A stretch of 64,000 nucleotides of DNA from Ancistrus triradiatus (taxonomy: Eukaryota; Chordata; Actinopteri; Siluriformes; Loricariidae): NCBI GenBank assembly GCA_025084515.1, contig JAJAGP010000018.1:1391944-1455943 (forward strand), written 5' to 3'. The translations under genes were made by a program, and so were the position numbers. This document shows, piece by piece, positions 11,283 through 24,074 of the stretch (positions are counted from its first letter, which is position 1; each line of letters begins with the position of its first letter). The notes under the pieces were generated by a model. The model saw only the letters and a list, made by a program, of their open reading frames with translations. It searched no databases and had not been told where the DNA came from.

Positions 11283-12300
11283 TGGTTCGCTCAGTGTGTA
11301 GAGCTCGTGCCTGTAGTCACCTCTGCGTGGTTGAGATTATCCGTTCAAATTTGCTTAAAAGGAAATCAAATTCTACGAGCTTGCTTGTTTCATCTGAGTC
11401 ATGACGAAGGCTAAAGCCCTAAAGAGCCCTGTCTCTTCTCCAGTTGGTTAGCTCAGTACATAGAGCACGGGTGTGTAATTACTGTGTGATTGTGATCATG
11501 GGTTCAAACCCAGCTCTCTTTTACTGGCTTCTTTGTAACTGAGCCAATCTGAATGATATGTCCTCCAAAAAAATGAGTCTGAGTGGAGGTACTGATATCT
11601 TAGTGGGCTAATTGGTGGCCTCTGTGTGCTTGGGATCCCGGGTTTGAACCCAGCTCGGAAGGATGTGTTTTAACAGCTTGTTCTTTGTAAGTGAGCCAAA
11701 GGTAGGGATAAAAGTCCAAAAAGGAGCGAGGTAGTCGGAGCGCATGGATGGCTCAGCGGGCCGAACATTCAATTCCCAAACTCAAGCGGGCAGGTTCGAA
11801 TCCTGCCGAGATCGGCCCTCCAAAACGCACATGCATCGCAGGTTCGATATGACGTTCTGCCCAATGGGCCGGAAGGGCGCTGCCTCAGTGGGCCAGTTGG
11901 CTGGCGGGAGGGTGGGAAGCTGAACCTGTCCGCTTTTATCCCTACCTTTGGCTCACTTACAGAGAACAAGGTGTTAAAATCACCTAAGAAGAGAAGCCCA
12001 ACACACCTTGTATAGCTGGTTTTGAACCCACAATCAAGAGCTCACTGACATGTCCACTTAGCCTGCTGAGCTACCAGTGCTTTTTCTCAGCAGCAGCTGC
12101 TTTTATTTTATTTTAATTAATTAATTAATTTTTATATTTTTTTGAGGGGGATGTATTGTTAAAATTAGCTCAATTAGAAAGAAACAGCCAGTGAAAGCAA
12201 CTGAAAAGACAGTTGGAACACAGCATTCATAGCAGGATTCGAATCCACAATCAAGAACACATGGTTATTGCTGTTTAGCCCACTGAGCTATCAGTTCTTT
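11283..12300. repeat. Cluster of tRNA-like modules in both orientations with a foldback core
   Basis: Six modules with tRNA-style internal promoter boxes are visible. Four are on plus: 11283-11352 (GGTTCGCTCAG, CCGTTCAAAT), 11445-11516 (GGTTAGCTCAGT, GGGTTCAAACCC), 11589-11657 (GGGTTTGAACCC) and 11745-11812 (GATGGCTCAG, GGTTCGAATCC). Two are on minus: 12013-12082 and 12233-12297 (GATAGCTCAGTGGG, GATTCGAATCC). Plus modules are spaced about 150 bp and followed by CTTTGTAA.TGAGCCAA. Arms 11667-11717 and 11932-11981 form an inverted repeat with few mismatches, enclosing module four. None makes a clean tRNA, so tRNA-derived repeats are the best call. Confidence 0.6.
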
Positions 12301-12309
12301 TTTTCAGCT

Positions 12310-13850
12310 TCTTTTTTTGAGGAGTATATTGTTCAAATTAGTTCACTAAGAAAGAAGAAGCCGATGAAAGAGATTGAAAAGGCTTACGATTTCTCTCCAA
12401 TGGTTAAATCCTCAGTGACCTCTCTCCATCTCTACATACCTGAAAGAGAGCCTAAAACCAACACAAGGTAAGTAGTACGCAGATATGTTAACATACTTTG
12501 CTTCCCAGGCTCCAGAGAAGAGGATCCCAGCATCAAATCCCACAAACAGCAGATCACAGACTCCATGAGGTACGACCGTCTCCAGCTTCAACCACAATGG
12601 TAAGAGAAATAAAAATGTGATAACAAATACTGGTAATATACTCCAACCTCAGCAGGTTAAAACTAAACTGGTCTAAAACACGGGACTCAGGTTGAACATC
12701 ATTGATGACTGAGGATTTAAACCCCAAAAGTTTAAAAGTAAATATTCCCACCTCACATTTCTCATAAGGAGTATTAAGCAGGCTCTTAGCACGGCTCAGG
12801 TGCAGTGGTGCCAGGTTGCAGGTTGTTTGAATGTTGGTTAACTCCACAGTCCAATTAGCTGAAATGTGTAGCAGCTGTTTCCTCAGTGATTGGCAGAATG
12901 TTTAATTAAACCAATCACTAACAAGGTCAACCGAACGCAATCCTTTACTCCATGCATTCTAGAACAAGTTCCTAAAAGATGTACAAGATCATTTCTTCTA
13001 ACTGGTCTATCTGTAATGATCAGAAGGACAAAGCCTGCTTATTATCTATTATATGTCTAAAACTCGAGCTAATTCTTCATCCCATACATCCATTTATCAT
13101 CAGAAAAGGCTTTGCTCTGTGTGCAAACAGTAGAAATGAGTGGAGGAGTTTGGATAGAAGGAAAGGTGACTCCCTTGTTGCCTCAATTATTACCACAGGG
13201 CTGTATCCAATCGGTTTTGTACCTTAAGTGCTTTAACTGACAGCAGAAGCTCTAATTACAAGAAGCAGGACTGGGTGGATTTGCTGTGTGATGGTGTGAC
13301 GCTGGGTATTTGGACGTCTTCCTGGCGCTCAAGCTCTTGATCCGATCTGAAACTGTGGAGAAAATGCTGCAGATGAAGTAAGCCGATGATGATGATAATG
13401 GGGTATGAGTTTGAGCTTTGGTTCTACAGCTTCATAGCAGCTGGATAACAGGAGCTACAAATTAATGAGGAACAAAAAGGAAGGGAAGATCAAACAAATC
13501 CAAAGCAACAAGACAACAGAGCTAAGTTAGTTAATTAGCCTTAAACAGCATGTTTGGCGCTGGACCATGTCCATGACAGAAACACAAAAAAGTTCACCAC
13601 CAACACCTGAACTCAGAAAGTGATCAAATATAACTCGCTCATCTCTAGCACACTTTCAGATGCTGACGCTCAAAATAAACTCACATTAGAGGATGTAATG
13701 GGGATCAGAGCTGTGTGTGTGAGAGAAGCTTGAAGTCATTCTGCTAGAACAAAGAACAGAAGTAAAAGTGATGTCCTGTGGTACTGAGAGACAAAGCAAG
13801 AAAAAAAGAAACCAAACGACAGAACCAAGCTCAGAAATTAGAATCCAGGT
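12310..13850. other. Intergenic, nothing recognised
   Basis: No conserved coding sequence is seen. Frames at 12554-12847 and 12979-13227 have no recognisable motif. The text near 13380-13680 is A-rich without repeat structure that I can name. Confidence 0.4.
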
Positions 13851-14019
13851 CAACAAAACACACACACACACAATGCTAAATAGCAGCATAAGCGTTGATT
13901 AGAAACCCGGAAACGTAGAAGAATTCAAAACAGAAGCCCAGGTTGAGAAATTCCAGCAGTAACTTATTAGAATACATATTTTTTTTAAATGAGCCATGTT
14001 TACACCTCATACCTACAAC

Positions 14020-14076
<57 letters not shown>
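14020..14076 (+). repeat. (CA)n microsatellite
   Basis: An almost pure CA/AC run of about 28 units, with a smaller one at 13857-13872. The long Val-Cys or His-Thr frames over it are artefacts. Confidence 0.95.
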
Positions 14077-14079
<3 letters not shown>

Positions 14080-14109
14080 TGCAAACACACAATGCTCAAA
14101 TAAAAAACG

Positions 14110-15500
14110 TTACAAATCCAAAGAACTAAAATAAAACAGCTTTGATTACAAACTGGAAGTCAGGAAACAATTACATTAATCTTTCAGGATGCAACAAAAC
14201 CTAAAACATGGTAAAGAAATCAAAGCAGAAAGTCAAACATGCGTTTCTAAATGAATATTCGTTTAAAAATAATGTAAATATTAGAAAACAAACACTTGCA
14301 CTAATCATAAAGCGAGTTAAAGACCAAACTTATCAGAAAATTAACTCCTCAACAACGAGGTATTTCTACACAACATATTCACAACACACACACATTTGTT
14401 CACGGATTAAACTGTTAGAACTGCAGATGAACTGATAATTTTGTTAAGATATCAAATTGTTAAGACTGAAGGTCACATTCACTCACACTCACAGCTCATT
14501 TAGACCACTATGTATTCCTCCATGTGCTGATGCTAAAAGGTTAACATCATCACATTTGACACTTATTTAATGTGATTTAGACTTTGAGCTGAGGAGTAAA
14601 CATTAGAGGAGTGTGAGATGAGGGGTTGAAGTAGAAGTGCTGAAGTGCATTTTGTGTATTTGGCTCCCATTACTGTACTTCCATCTGTCCACCTATAACA
14701 TAATATCTAGTTCACTGGACAAATGTCAATTAACAACACCGGAGACCTTTAAAGTACTCAAATAGAAAGTTCTTTATTTACACCATCATACAAAACTAGT
14801 TTACTAGTATACATGGACTTTTGCCAGGACATGCCATCGAAAACTGGATTCATAACGCTGTAAGACATGTTAAGCATGTACGTTTTTCTTGTTTAGATAA
14901 ATCAAACTGCATTGTGTCCCTGAATTAAAGGACACCAGGTAAACCCTTAGGAAAGCACTAAGTACAGACGAGATCGTTCTGCAGAAGCGCAACAGTCGTA
15001 TTAGGCTGCAAAACAGTACCGAATTGTGTATGGGATATTTTGTCGTTCCCTACACCGCCTGCCACAACAACAAAAAAAAGCTGTTCACAGTAACACGGGT
15101 TATTGAAATGGAGATGAGCCCATTCGTCAGGGTTACAGTCATCGTTGGGCCTGAACTGCAGATTTTGGCGTCTCTTGAATATATTAGCATAAATACGAAC
15201 ATAACAAAATTCTCCTAGCTGCCAGCATAGTTTTGCTACAGGGCCGGACGTATGTCACAAGCTCTACCTCTACGCAAAACCACTGTACACAAATGTATAC
15301 GATGCACAGATGAACAGCGCCCGAGGATTTTCACGCTATAGGAAAATCTTGGGATGTAGTTTAGAGCAGCTTTAACACGGATAAAAGAAAGAACTCCAGT
15401 ACCGTACTCTATAAAATGAAACATCTGGTCAACATTAGACTTCTATACTAAGAAATGATCAACTAAAAAATATACAAGTGACAAAATTAAGACACAATCG
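14110..15500. other. Intergenic, nothing recognised
   Basis: A-rich to balanced sequence lacking conserved frames or known repeats. Small frames at 14208-14435 and 15024-15218 carry no motif. Confidence 0.4.
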
Positions 15501-15508
15501 TACTGTTA

Positions 15509-15916
15509 CAGTGGGGCAAAAAAGTATATAGTCAGCCACTGATCCGTGCAAGTCCGTGTTGCCCCAAAACATCACTGCTCTAGAGGAGATCTGCATGGAG
15601 GAATGGGCCAAAATACCAGCTACAGTGTGTGCCAACCTGGTGAAGACTTGCAGGAAACGTTTGACCTCTGTCATTGCCAACAAAGGTTATGTTACAAAGT
15701 ACTGAGTTGAACCAAATTTATTGACCAAATACTTATTTTCCACGATAATTTACAATAAATTAAAAATCCTACAATGTGATTTCCTGGATTTTTTTTTTAT
15801 TATTTTGTCTCTCATAGTTGAAGTGTACCCATGATGAAAATTACAGACCTCTCTCATTTTTCTAAGTCGGAGAACTTGCACAATCAGTGGCTGACTAAAT
15901 ACTTTTTTCCCCACTG
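15509..15916. mobile_element. Internally deleted Tc1-like element (CAGTGGGGCAAAAAAGT ends)
   Basis: The element is TA-flanked with ends CAGTGGGGCAAAAAAGTATA and TACTTTTTTCCCCACTG. The middle has lost nearly all the transposase; what is left encodes, on minus, the C-terminal end near EEWAKI..RLTSVIAN. It belongs to the same family as the elements at 48452 and 53028. Confidence 0.85.
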
Positions 15917-15968
15917 TATGTCGGGGCACCCCTGGTTGGTGTCACCTTACGCGACAGATCCATTTCAG

Positions 15969-16167
15969 GACAGTGGTAGCCTGGTGGTTAAGGTACTGGA
16001 CTATAGACCAGACGGTCCAGGGTTCTAATCCCATCTCTACTAAGCTGCCACTGTTGGGTCCTTGAGCAAGACCCTTAACCCACAATTGCTCGGATTGTAA
16101 GACTCTCTGAAATTGTAAGAAGCTCTGGATAAGGATGTCTGCTAAATGACATAAATGTAAATGTAGA
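15969..16167 (+). mobile_element. tRNA-derived SINE
   Basis: The head GTGGTAGCCTGGTGGTTAAG with GGTCCAGGGTTCTAATCCC gives tRNA-type A and B boxes. The body has CACTGTTGGGTCCTTGAGCA and AGACCCTTAACCC. The tail CTCTGGATAAGGATGTCTGC then TAAATGACATAAATG is the type shared with fish L2-clade LINEs. Relics of the same family are seen near 26815-26855 (plus) and 28170-28265 (minus). Confidence 0.85.
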
Positions 16168-16169
16168 TC

Positions 16170-18370
16170 CAGACCCATTCTGAGAAGCGACAAGGCTACG
16201 AATTCAGGAAAGACCAGAAACTCTACGAACTGCTTTAAAATCAACTCCAGTGTTCACTGGGACCAGTTAAGTTCTATACAGGTTTCCAGTCACAGGTACA
16301 GTACAGATCCAGGAACAGGTTTCCAACTCCCAGAGCTCCTTGGGGCTCTGGTCATGGTCGGTCGTAAGAAATGACGCCTACTAGGGGTGCCCTCATATTT
16401 ACACACATATAAGATTTAAAAATAATAATAATAAAATAAAGAAACAGGCAGGGATGGACAACATACAGATATTTTGGACATCACACTGATGTTGTAATTA
16501 ATTCTGTTTTAGAATAAGTTCTGCAAAAATAAAATAAGTGGGGAGGCAAAAAACAGGATTATTCAAAACACATTCAGGGTCTGTTTTTTTTTTTTTTTGA
16601 CACTGCTTTGCATCTGTTGCAACAACTCAAGACAGCACCACTAATCAACGCTGGGAATTTAAGGTCAGAGCAGAAGGTCTATTTTGAAAGATGCCAAACG
16701 CCACAAAGAAACAGCCTGATACTATTACCTGATGTGTAACCTCATATCTGAATACTGTTGTGTTTAAATACTCATTTCTAATAGAAACAGGTGTATGTAA
16801 AATATTATAGAAACATCGATTGGATGAATAACGTAAAATAAAAAACAATTCAAAACGCTACTCTGCATTTTTTTTTCTTTGTGCTACTAACCAATCAAAA
16901 CTATACTGCTCATTAGAATGGAGTCTGTCCACGTGTCTGCGTGCCCCTACTGATGATAATTAGGGTTCGCTAATAAGAGTCTTTTAACTAAATGGCAAGA
17001 CGTATATGATATGGTAATTCAGATTTATGATTTTCACTACAGGAGCTGAGCCATAGCTGTCTAACCCCTTCTGGGAATACAGAAGAAGGTTCATCATTCA
17101 TAAATAAACAGAGGCTTCCTCTAACACACAAAGCACAGAGCTAGCATAGCTTGCTCACAAAGGATCATTTCATTGCAAAGCCAAAGAATTAGCCTGATGT
17201 AGGCTAACTTACCAAAAAATTAATTTTACAGCCACCTCAGCTAGCCCTTACAGGACAGTCTTTATCTTAGCCTTGCCTCAACCTAACGAATGAAACGAGG
17301 CCAAATCAGGATAATCTTTCCATTTTTTTCCCAATCACACATTTTGTAATTACAGTCCTGTAAAGCAGATTATATTTTTAACCCCAGGTTATAGACACTG
17401 CAGTTAGCAAATCAAAAATGTAAACTGATATTTGTTTGCTATATTGTCCAGCCCTTCAAGATGTAGCATTAAAAAATATAAGCAACCATAAAGAGTTGAC
17501 TACACTAGACCAAAACCCATTCTACTACTCATGCTCTTCTTGTAAGACTCTTAAATAGATCCTAATAAATGCACAAGTGTAAGAAAAAACAAGCAAGACA
17601 AAAAGAGTTCCTTCACCAAAGCAGAACCGGTGACGCCCTGATGTCCTGCCATTACAAAGAATAATAAGGCCTGGCTTATGGTTTAAGACAAACAAAAGAT
17701 TCCTTTTAGACGAGTTTTTAAACCTGAATGTATCACTTTCCAGCATGGGACCACCAAACAGCCCATTTTCTACTGACGGCTAGACTGGTACCAGAGCTGG
17801 TGCTCATTACGAAAACATTATGTGTTTCTGTCAGTTTAAGAACAGAACCACAACATAATGAAATAAAATTTAAAAAACAGTATTAAAATGTATAATGTCA
17901 GTTCAGCATCTATACAAAGAAATAGTTTTGCCATCTGAAATAGAAGGCCTACCTACTTTTAACGTTCAAAACTCAAAACATGTTGTTGTTAATCTGCGAA
18001 GTGTACTTCACTATGTAAGAACACATCTGTCGGGCGGGGGCACCCCTGGTCTGCTTGTGCAACCGCAGACCAACTCTATAGACCTGGAAGAACACAGACT
18101 CAGAAGAAGCCCCTAGTGAGGCAAACCACAACTCTAGATTGGGACGCCACCAAAAGGGAGGTGGCATGTCATGCCTGGTGGAACAGCGACATGAACGGGG
18201 AACTCCTGCCCGGTGGGGAGCCTTGTCCTTCGGGGGGTCCCTACAGGACCATATCAACCAAATTCTTGAAGTATTCATGACACAATACCTTGCATCCAAA
18301 ATGTGAACCATGTGAACATCGTTAGCAGCATTTAGCCCGGCATGGCACGGCACTTAAAGGGTTAAAGGGG
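16170..18370. other. Intergenic, may include the oaf 3' untranslated region
   Basis: No conserved protein is encoded. The last part, next to the oaf stop at 18376, could be its 3' UTR on the minus strand, since unique sequence continues to about 17900. The frame at 17973-18353 has no recognised motif. A poly-T run sits at 16585. Confidence 0.35.
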
Positions 18371-18375
18371 CAACT

Positions 18376-21300
18376 TTACGAGCTCGACTCTTCGTCCCAC
18401 ATGCACAGATGCTTCCGGGACGTGTAGAAGTCGAAGTGGTAGGCTTTGCTGCAGCTCCGGATGCCGCACTTGTAGGGGCTCGGGCCGTGGCCCCGGCAGT
18501 ATTTCAGGGCACACGGGTACCACTCCAACCTCAGGATGTAGCTACATGTGCACGGCAGCCAGGAATCAGCGGCAGCACTGCAGCTCGGTGAGTCTGCACC
18601 CTCTGGATTCTGAGGGACTGCCTTGAATATCGAGGCTTCCACACCTGCAAAGGGAGACGGGGTCGGTCAAAAAAAACCCCCAAAACTAATAGGTAAGGTA
18701 AGATAAGCTCCCAGGATGACACAGATCACAAAAACAAACCCCTTTCCAGCCAGTATTTGACATCCTGCTCACGGGCATAGATGACGTCCCGGGCGTCCCG
18801 GCACACGCTGCGGATGTGGGAGCTCAGGTGCCAGGACAGCGTCAAGTTCACCGCCATGTTCATCCTCATACGCTCCGTCGCCCGCCTTTCGTCCGCGGTC
18901 CGCACCACATGCGGGTTTTTCTACATGGGTTATGCCAAGAGAATTTCGTTAAACAAAACTAGCTATGGTGAAACGATGGAATTCTTCTGAGCTGATCCAG
19001 TTCTGACCTGTCGCAACCTGACCATGGCATCGCTCGGGATGATTTCGCCGTGCTTCAGCCTGCTGACAAAACACAGCGCCTGGTACTGCTTCTGGCCCCG
19101 TTCCGGCTCCCCGAGCACCAGCGCCCGCAGGATCTTCACATCCTGAGCAATGCACGAGAAGGAAAATGGTAACATCTCGAGAGGTCAGGCTGGCATAATT
19201 CTTCAAACTGTGGCCTCTTGTCATGCGTTGGCGCAGCAGGAACTGGGGACAATTGTAGTTCTTAGAACGCCATGTTTAGGGACATTTTTAGCTCCTACTT
19301 CAAGGTAGGTTCTTTCCTCAGCACATAGGAAACCTGAGTGACGTAAAGAGTACTGTGAATTCCTGGTTTTACTGAGCCTACATCTGACGGAGGGGGTACA
19401 AAATGATTTTGAGTCAACTAAGCAAAATTCAGGTGGTTTCCATCACTTCCGTCACACCATGTTCCTACTGGTAGTGCGAATGCAAAACAGAGGCCCTGGA
19501 ACAAATGCGTTTCCCGAGGGAGGTCCACGGGGTTTAGTTCCTTCCCAATTAATGCCCAGAACTAATTTAGGTCTCATCCCAATCCCTGCTAGCGTAGGGC
19601 TAGAAAACCTGGTTTACGTGTATGTTGGGAGAAACCAAAAATGTGAACTTGATTTTGATAATTGGCAACTGTGAGTCCATGCCCTTAGCATGGCACAATA
19701 TTTGGTCTGGTTGTAATGTAAGTAAGGCACCAGTTTGGGTAGTTCCAAGGCTTCGTCCTTGTCACATTTAGGGAGATTAGCCTTGTCACCCTTGTGCTAG
19801 CCTTAAACTCCAGACCTAGATGCCTGCAAAGCTGCTCTGAGACTGTTCTGCTGCAATGACATGCAAAACATGTGCCATACAAATCAGTTTGACATGACTT
19901 GCCTTGACTACATTCATCGTGGTTCAGCCATGATGGAACTGCCAAAGAACGCTCACAGAGAGAGAACCACTGGATAGTTTTATCACGCTGATTTTAATAG
20001 AGGGAATGCAAATGTCATGGCCCAACAGGTTTGGCTAATGATGTAAAAAAACAGGCATGGACACAATTCAAATCCAGGCAGATAGATGGGTGCCGATCAG
20101 AAGCCAGACAGGGCAGAAACAGGATCAATTTTCCTTCAATAAATATTCTGCTGACTCAACATTGCATAATCCGATCATAATTTAGCCTTTGCCAAAAAGG
20201 CCTTGGGGGTTCGAGTAAAGTGCTGACGTAATGCTGTGCACAACAGCGGCCTCTGGGGAGGCCAGCTGACTCTGACCTCCAATGACCTGATTTGACCCCA
20301 AAGCAGATCGAGCGGACGACAAACCAACAGTTCAAGAGCCTTTCCAACGAATGGGCACCATTTCCGTCCCCAAGATTTTACATGCATTGAACCCTTTAGA
20401 ATTTTCTATATTTCTGCATAAATATGACCTAAAACATCATCAGATTTTCACACGAGTCTTAAAAGTAGATAAAGAGAACCAGTTAAACAAATGAGACAAA
20501 AATATTATACTTCATTTATTTATTGATGAAAATGAAGCTCTAAGTTTAGCAGTTAATTTGAAGGTGAAATTACAGTCAGGTGTTTTCAATCAATGGGATG
20601 ACAATCAGGTGTGAGTGGGCACCCTGGTTTATTTAAAGAACAGGGATCTATCAAAGTCTGCTCTTCACAACACACGTTTGTGGAAGTGCATCATGGCACA
20701 AACGAGGGAGATTTCTTAGGACCTTAGGTTACAAAACCATCTCTAAAGAGTTTGGACTCCACCAATCCACAGTCAGACAGATTGTGTACAAATGGATTAA
20801 ATTCAAGACCATTGTTACCCTCCCCAGGAGTGGTCAACCAACAAAGATCACTCCAAAAGCAAGGCGTGTAATAGTTGGTGAGGTCACAAAGGACCCCAGG
20901 GTAACTTCTAAGCAACTGAAGGCCTCTCTCACATTGGCTAATGTTAATGTTCATGAGTCCACCATCAGAAGAAGACGGAACAACAGTGATGTGCATGGCA
21001 GGGTTGCAAGGAGAAAGCCACTGCTCTCCAAAAAGAACATTGCTGCTCGTCTGCAGTTTGCTAAAGATCACGTGGACGAGCCAGAAGGCTATTGGAAGAA
21101 TGTTTTGTGGACGGATGAGACTTGAGAATGTATGAGAATTCTAAAGGAAAATGTCAGGACATCTGTCCATGAACTGAATCTCAAGAGAAGGTGGGTCATG
21201 TAGCAAGACGACCCTAAGCACACAAGCCGTTCTACCAAAGAATGGTTACAGAAGAATAAAGTTCATGTTTTGGAATGGCCAAGTCAAAGTCCTAACCTTA

Positions 21301-23716
21301 ATCCAATGGAAATGTTGTGGAAGGACCTGAAGAGAGCAGCTAATGTGAGGAAACCCACCAACATCCCAGAGCTGAAGCTGTTCTGTACAGAGGAATGGGC
21401 TAAAATTCCTCCAAGCCGGTGTGCAGGACTGATCAACAGCTACAGGCAAAGTTTAGTTGCAGTTATTGCTGCACAGGGGGGGTCACACTGGACACTGAAA
21501 GTAAAGATTCACATACTTTTGCCACTCACTAATATGTAATACTGGATCATTTTCTTAGATATATAAATGACCAAGTATTATAATTTTGTCTCATTTGTTT
21601 AACTGGGTTCTCTTATTCTACTTTTAGGACTTGTGTGAAAATCTGATGATGTTTTAGGTCATATTTATGCAGAAATAAAGAATATTCTAAAGGGTTCACA
21701 AACTTTCATGCACCATCGTAATTAACTGTAAAAAATGTATTATTAAGCAAAGTGTCCTGCACAGTGCAGCAATTGGATATTTAAGGTATAGAAGTTAAAA
21801 CATTCATAAAAACTACCTAGAACACTGAAAGTAGTATTGGTTTGCTGTCCCTGGTCTGTAACATTACACTTTATAATAAAGTATAATAATAAAAATCTGA
21901 ATCAGAAATCTTTTTTTTTTTGCATTGTTGTGTCACTCCACACATCTATGCTTTAGACCTTTTTTTTTTATAAGAAAATCATCATATTTTACTTTAAAAT
22001 ACACATTTCAGTCATGTCCCCAGGTTTTTACTCAGGCCTGGATCTTCTGAAGATCATGGGAAGACCAAAAAGTAAGCTTTCTCTCATTTTTCCTGTATAT
22101 TTAATTATATTGTAACTACGGCTGAGAATGATCAATCTCATCTTACTATCCTGTTACCAAAATTATTTTTAGATGTTTGTTTGTTGTAAAAATACACATT
22201 CACATATAAAGAACAACAAGACTGAGTAACTGTAACAGGAGAAAGCATGTAAAAATAACCTAGTTTTCTGAGATTTACCAGTACTCATTATGATGAGATA
22301 AATGTGTGTGACAGCAAGCAAATGGCACCCATTTGGTGCAATGTCCCTCAACCGAATCTTTCACAGAAACAGTGTTCCACCTAGTAGAACCATGTATAGT
22401 AGGACTAATAGCTGGTTGTTATACAGAAGCCGAGGCTGCATGTATAAAATCACTCTCGGCTCAACCAAAAATCCACCAGCGACATTGAACTGGTGACTTT
22501 CCAACCCCTAAGCGCTAATATTGTCACTGGTAGCATTCAGAGACTGGGGGCAGGGCTACTAAAAGCTGGAAGAGCACGCTCAGGTCACTGTGTGTGAGGA
22601 ACCTGAGGAACCTATATTTATGGTTACGTTTGGTTTTTATCAACTAAAGAATAGAGGCCAAATCGAGGCTGACGTTCTAGAGACTAAAACCATCGGTATG
22701 CCTTTACAATGTTTCCCACTCTCATTGGCTGCGGTCGTAGTGCAAATACTCCCTGGCGTGTTGCAGTTAAGTGGTGCCCAGAGCAGCAGATTAGAAGCAC
22801 ATGCACAAGGCCAATTGAGTTGAGTGTGAGAGAAGAACAGATACTCTGTTCCAGAGCAGCATGGGGGATACGTGATACGAACTCCAGAAGGAAAACCCTT
22901 AACGTCAAAGAAGGGGTATCCCCAGACGTCCATTATTAGGCTAGGCTGTACTGATTTATACTAAGGAACATTACTGGTCCAAAGAGACCACTAGTAATAA
23001 TGGTTCAAATACAAAGGTTTTCATTGCAAATAACAACATTACCACACCACAGACTCAACCACAGATTGATGCATTTCAAAACTGATTAATATTTGGTATG
23101 TTCCCCTTGCCAGTATGATTTCACAATATTCCAAATTGTGATGTTACTGAATGTTTCTCGGTCTTTGAGTGCCCCGTTAGTGCTACATGACGTTTAGGTC
23201 TAGTGACTGTTCAGGAAAGTCACTGCCAGGACTCGAACCCAGATCACTGTAAAATAGGTACATCATGGTTGGGATAATGAGATACAGGTGCCTGATTGGT
23301 GCGGCGACACAAGGGTACGAGAAGGTGATACCTTCTGGCCATTCAGATCAATCAGGGATTAAGTGTGACAAAGAAAAACATTATGTTAAATATAATGCAA
23401 AAAAGTAAGACATATTGGGATAACAATGTCTGCAAATACTTTTCATACAACGTAGTGTTTGCACGTGCATTGTGTGTATTATTTCTCCACTCACCCGTTT
23501 GAAATCAGCCAGGAAGGTGATGAAAGTGCCGTCTCCCTGCCTGAACTCCACGCTGATCAGATCCCGGTCAATGTCCGACTCTAAACTTTCCTCCGTTACC
23601 TGCCCATCGCTTAAGCGCACGCGCACCTTCAGCTCTGAACACGCACCGATCGACGACAACAACAACACGAGGGGAATAAGGCGGGGTAAAGCTGCGGGAC
23701 TCCTGCTCGAGTTCAT
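18376..23716 (-). CDS. oaf: Out at first protein homolog (OAF), secreted; 4 coding exons
   Basis: Exons in coding order are 23495-23716, 19008-19142, 18740-18920 and 18376-18644 (222, 135, 181 and 269 nt), giving 268 aa plus TAA. All junctions are GT-AG and in frame. Human OAF, as I recall it, is about 273 aa. Residues 1 to about 27 form a signal peptide: a short polar start, then a leucine-rich core ending near SIGACS. Exon 1 then has the family's VRVRLSDGQVTEESLE start; exon 2 has KILRALVLGE and EIIPSDAM; exon 4 is cysteine-rich with YKCGIRSC and ends in LCMWDEESSS. The ATG at 23716 is chosen because it precedes the hydrophobic core directly; upstream in-frame TTG codons are not needed. OAF is a conserved extracellular protein related to Drosophila out at first, with unclear biochemical role. 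Intron 1 (4.35 kb) holds a dead Tc1. The name could be oafa or oafb; the sequence here cannot decide. Confidence 0.95.
20385..21716 (+). mobile_element. Tc1-like element in oaf intron 1, left tip truncated
   Basis: The right end reads AAAGGGTTCACAAACTTTCA then TGCACCAT. The left arm starts abruptly at GAACCCTTTAGAATTTTCTA, without the expected terminal CAGTGGTGCTTGAAAG. The arms match each other over about 200 bp. It is the same family as 25106, 32993 and 55756. Confidence 0.85.
20693..21539 (+). pseudogene. Tc1-like transposase, inactivated
   Basis: The frame starts MAQTREIS and hits a stop at once. It resumes in another frame with FKTIVTLPRSGQPTKITPKA, KQLKASLTLANVNVHESTIR, NIAARLQFAKDHVDEPEGYW and NVLWTDET then stop. 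The block between WTDET and NVRTSVHELN is deleted. It ends with EWPSQSPNLNPMEMLWKDLK and CAGLINSYRQSLVAVI. Confidence 0.85.
21720..23490. other. oaf intron 1, remaining sequence
   Basis: Apart from T-runs (21910, 21960) and a tRNA-like minus-strand fragment at about 23210-23270 (CCAGGACTCGAACCCAGAT), nothing is recognised. Overlapping small frames at 22590-22939 have no motif. Confidence 0.35.
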
Positions 23717-24070
23717 TAGTACAAACAACAACAGGCTGGAAACGGTTCAACACAACAACGGGACATGACCGCCCGCATAACGCCGCGCACGAACTGTGAT
23801 TTAAATCCGAAATGCCGCTCGCAGGAATCCCGCATTATTCCATTTTCATCTTCAACTTTGTTCTTCTTCTCCTGCTCCTCCTCTTCCTCGGTCTGTAGCT
23901 CTCGGATCGATGCACGAGCTCCGTAGCTTTCTTTATAGTATTTTACTTTCGGGGGCTGCAGAGTTGTAACTTTCGCCCCAAACCCCCCTCGCTGCCCCCC
24001 TGCTCTTCTGCTCCACCGTCACTTCCTCCAAACTTCAGATACCCGGCCGGTCAAACCGGGGGAAGCTCTT
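23717..24070 (-). promoter_or_regulatory. CpG-rich 5' flank of oaf
   Basis: Directly upstream of the oaf ATG the composition shifts from AT-rich to GC-rich, with repeated CG dinucleotides (for example CATAACGCCGCGCACG and ACCCGGCCGGTC). This is typical of a vertebrate promoter or first-exon region. The 5' untranslated sequence and start site are probably here; a precise TSS cannot be read from sequence. Confidence 0.45.
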
Positions 24071-24074
24071 AAAG

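Noticed and set aside
11445..11812. Functional tRNA genes
   Set aside because: B boxes are good, but acceptor stems and anticodon arms do not pair cleanly, and the modules recur with SINE-like tails.
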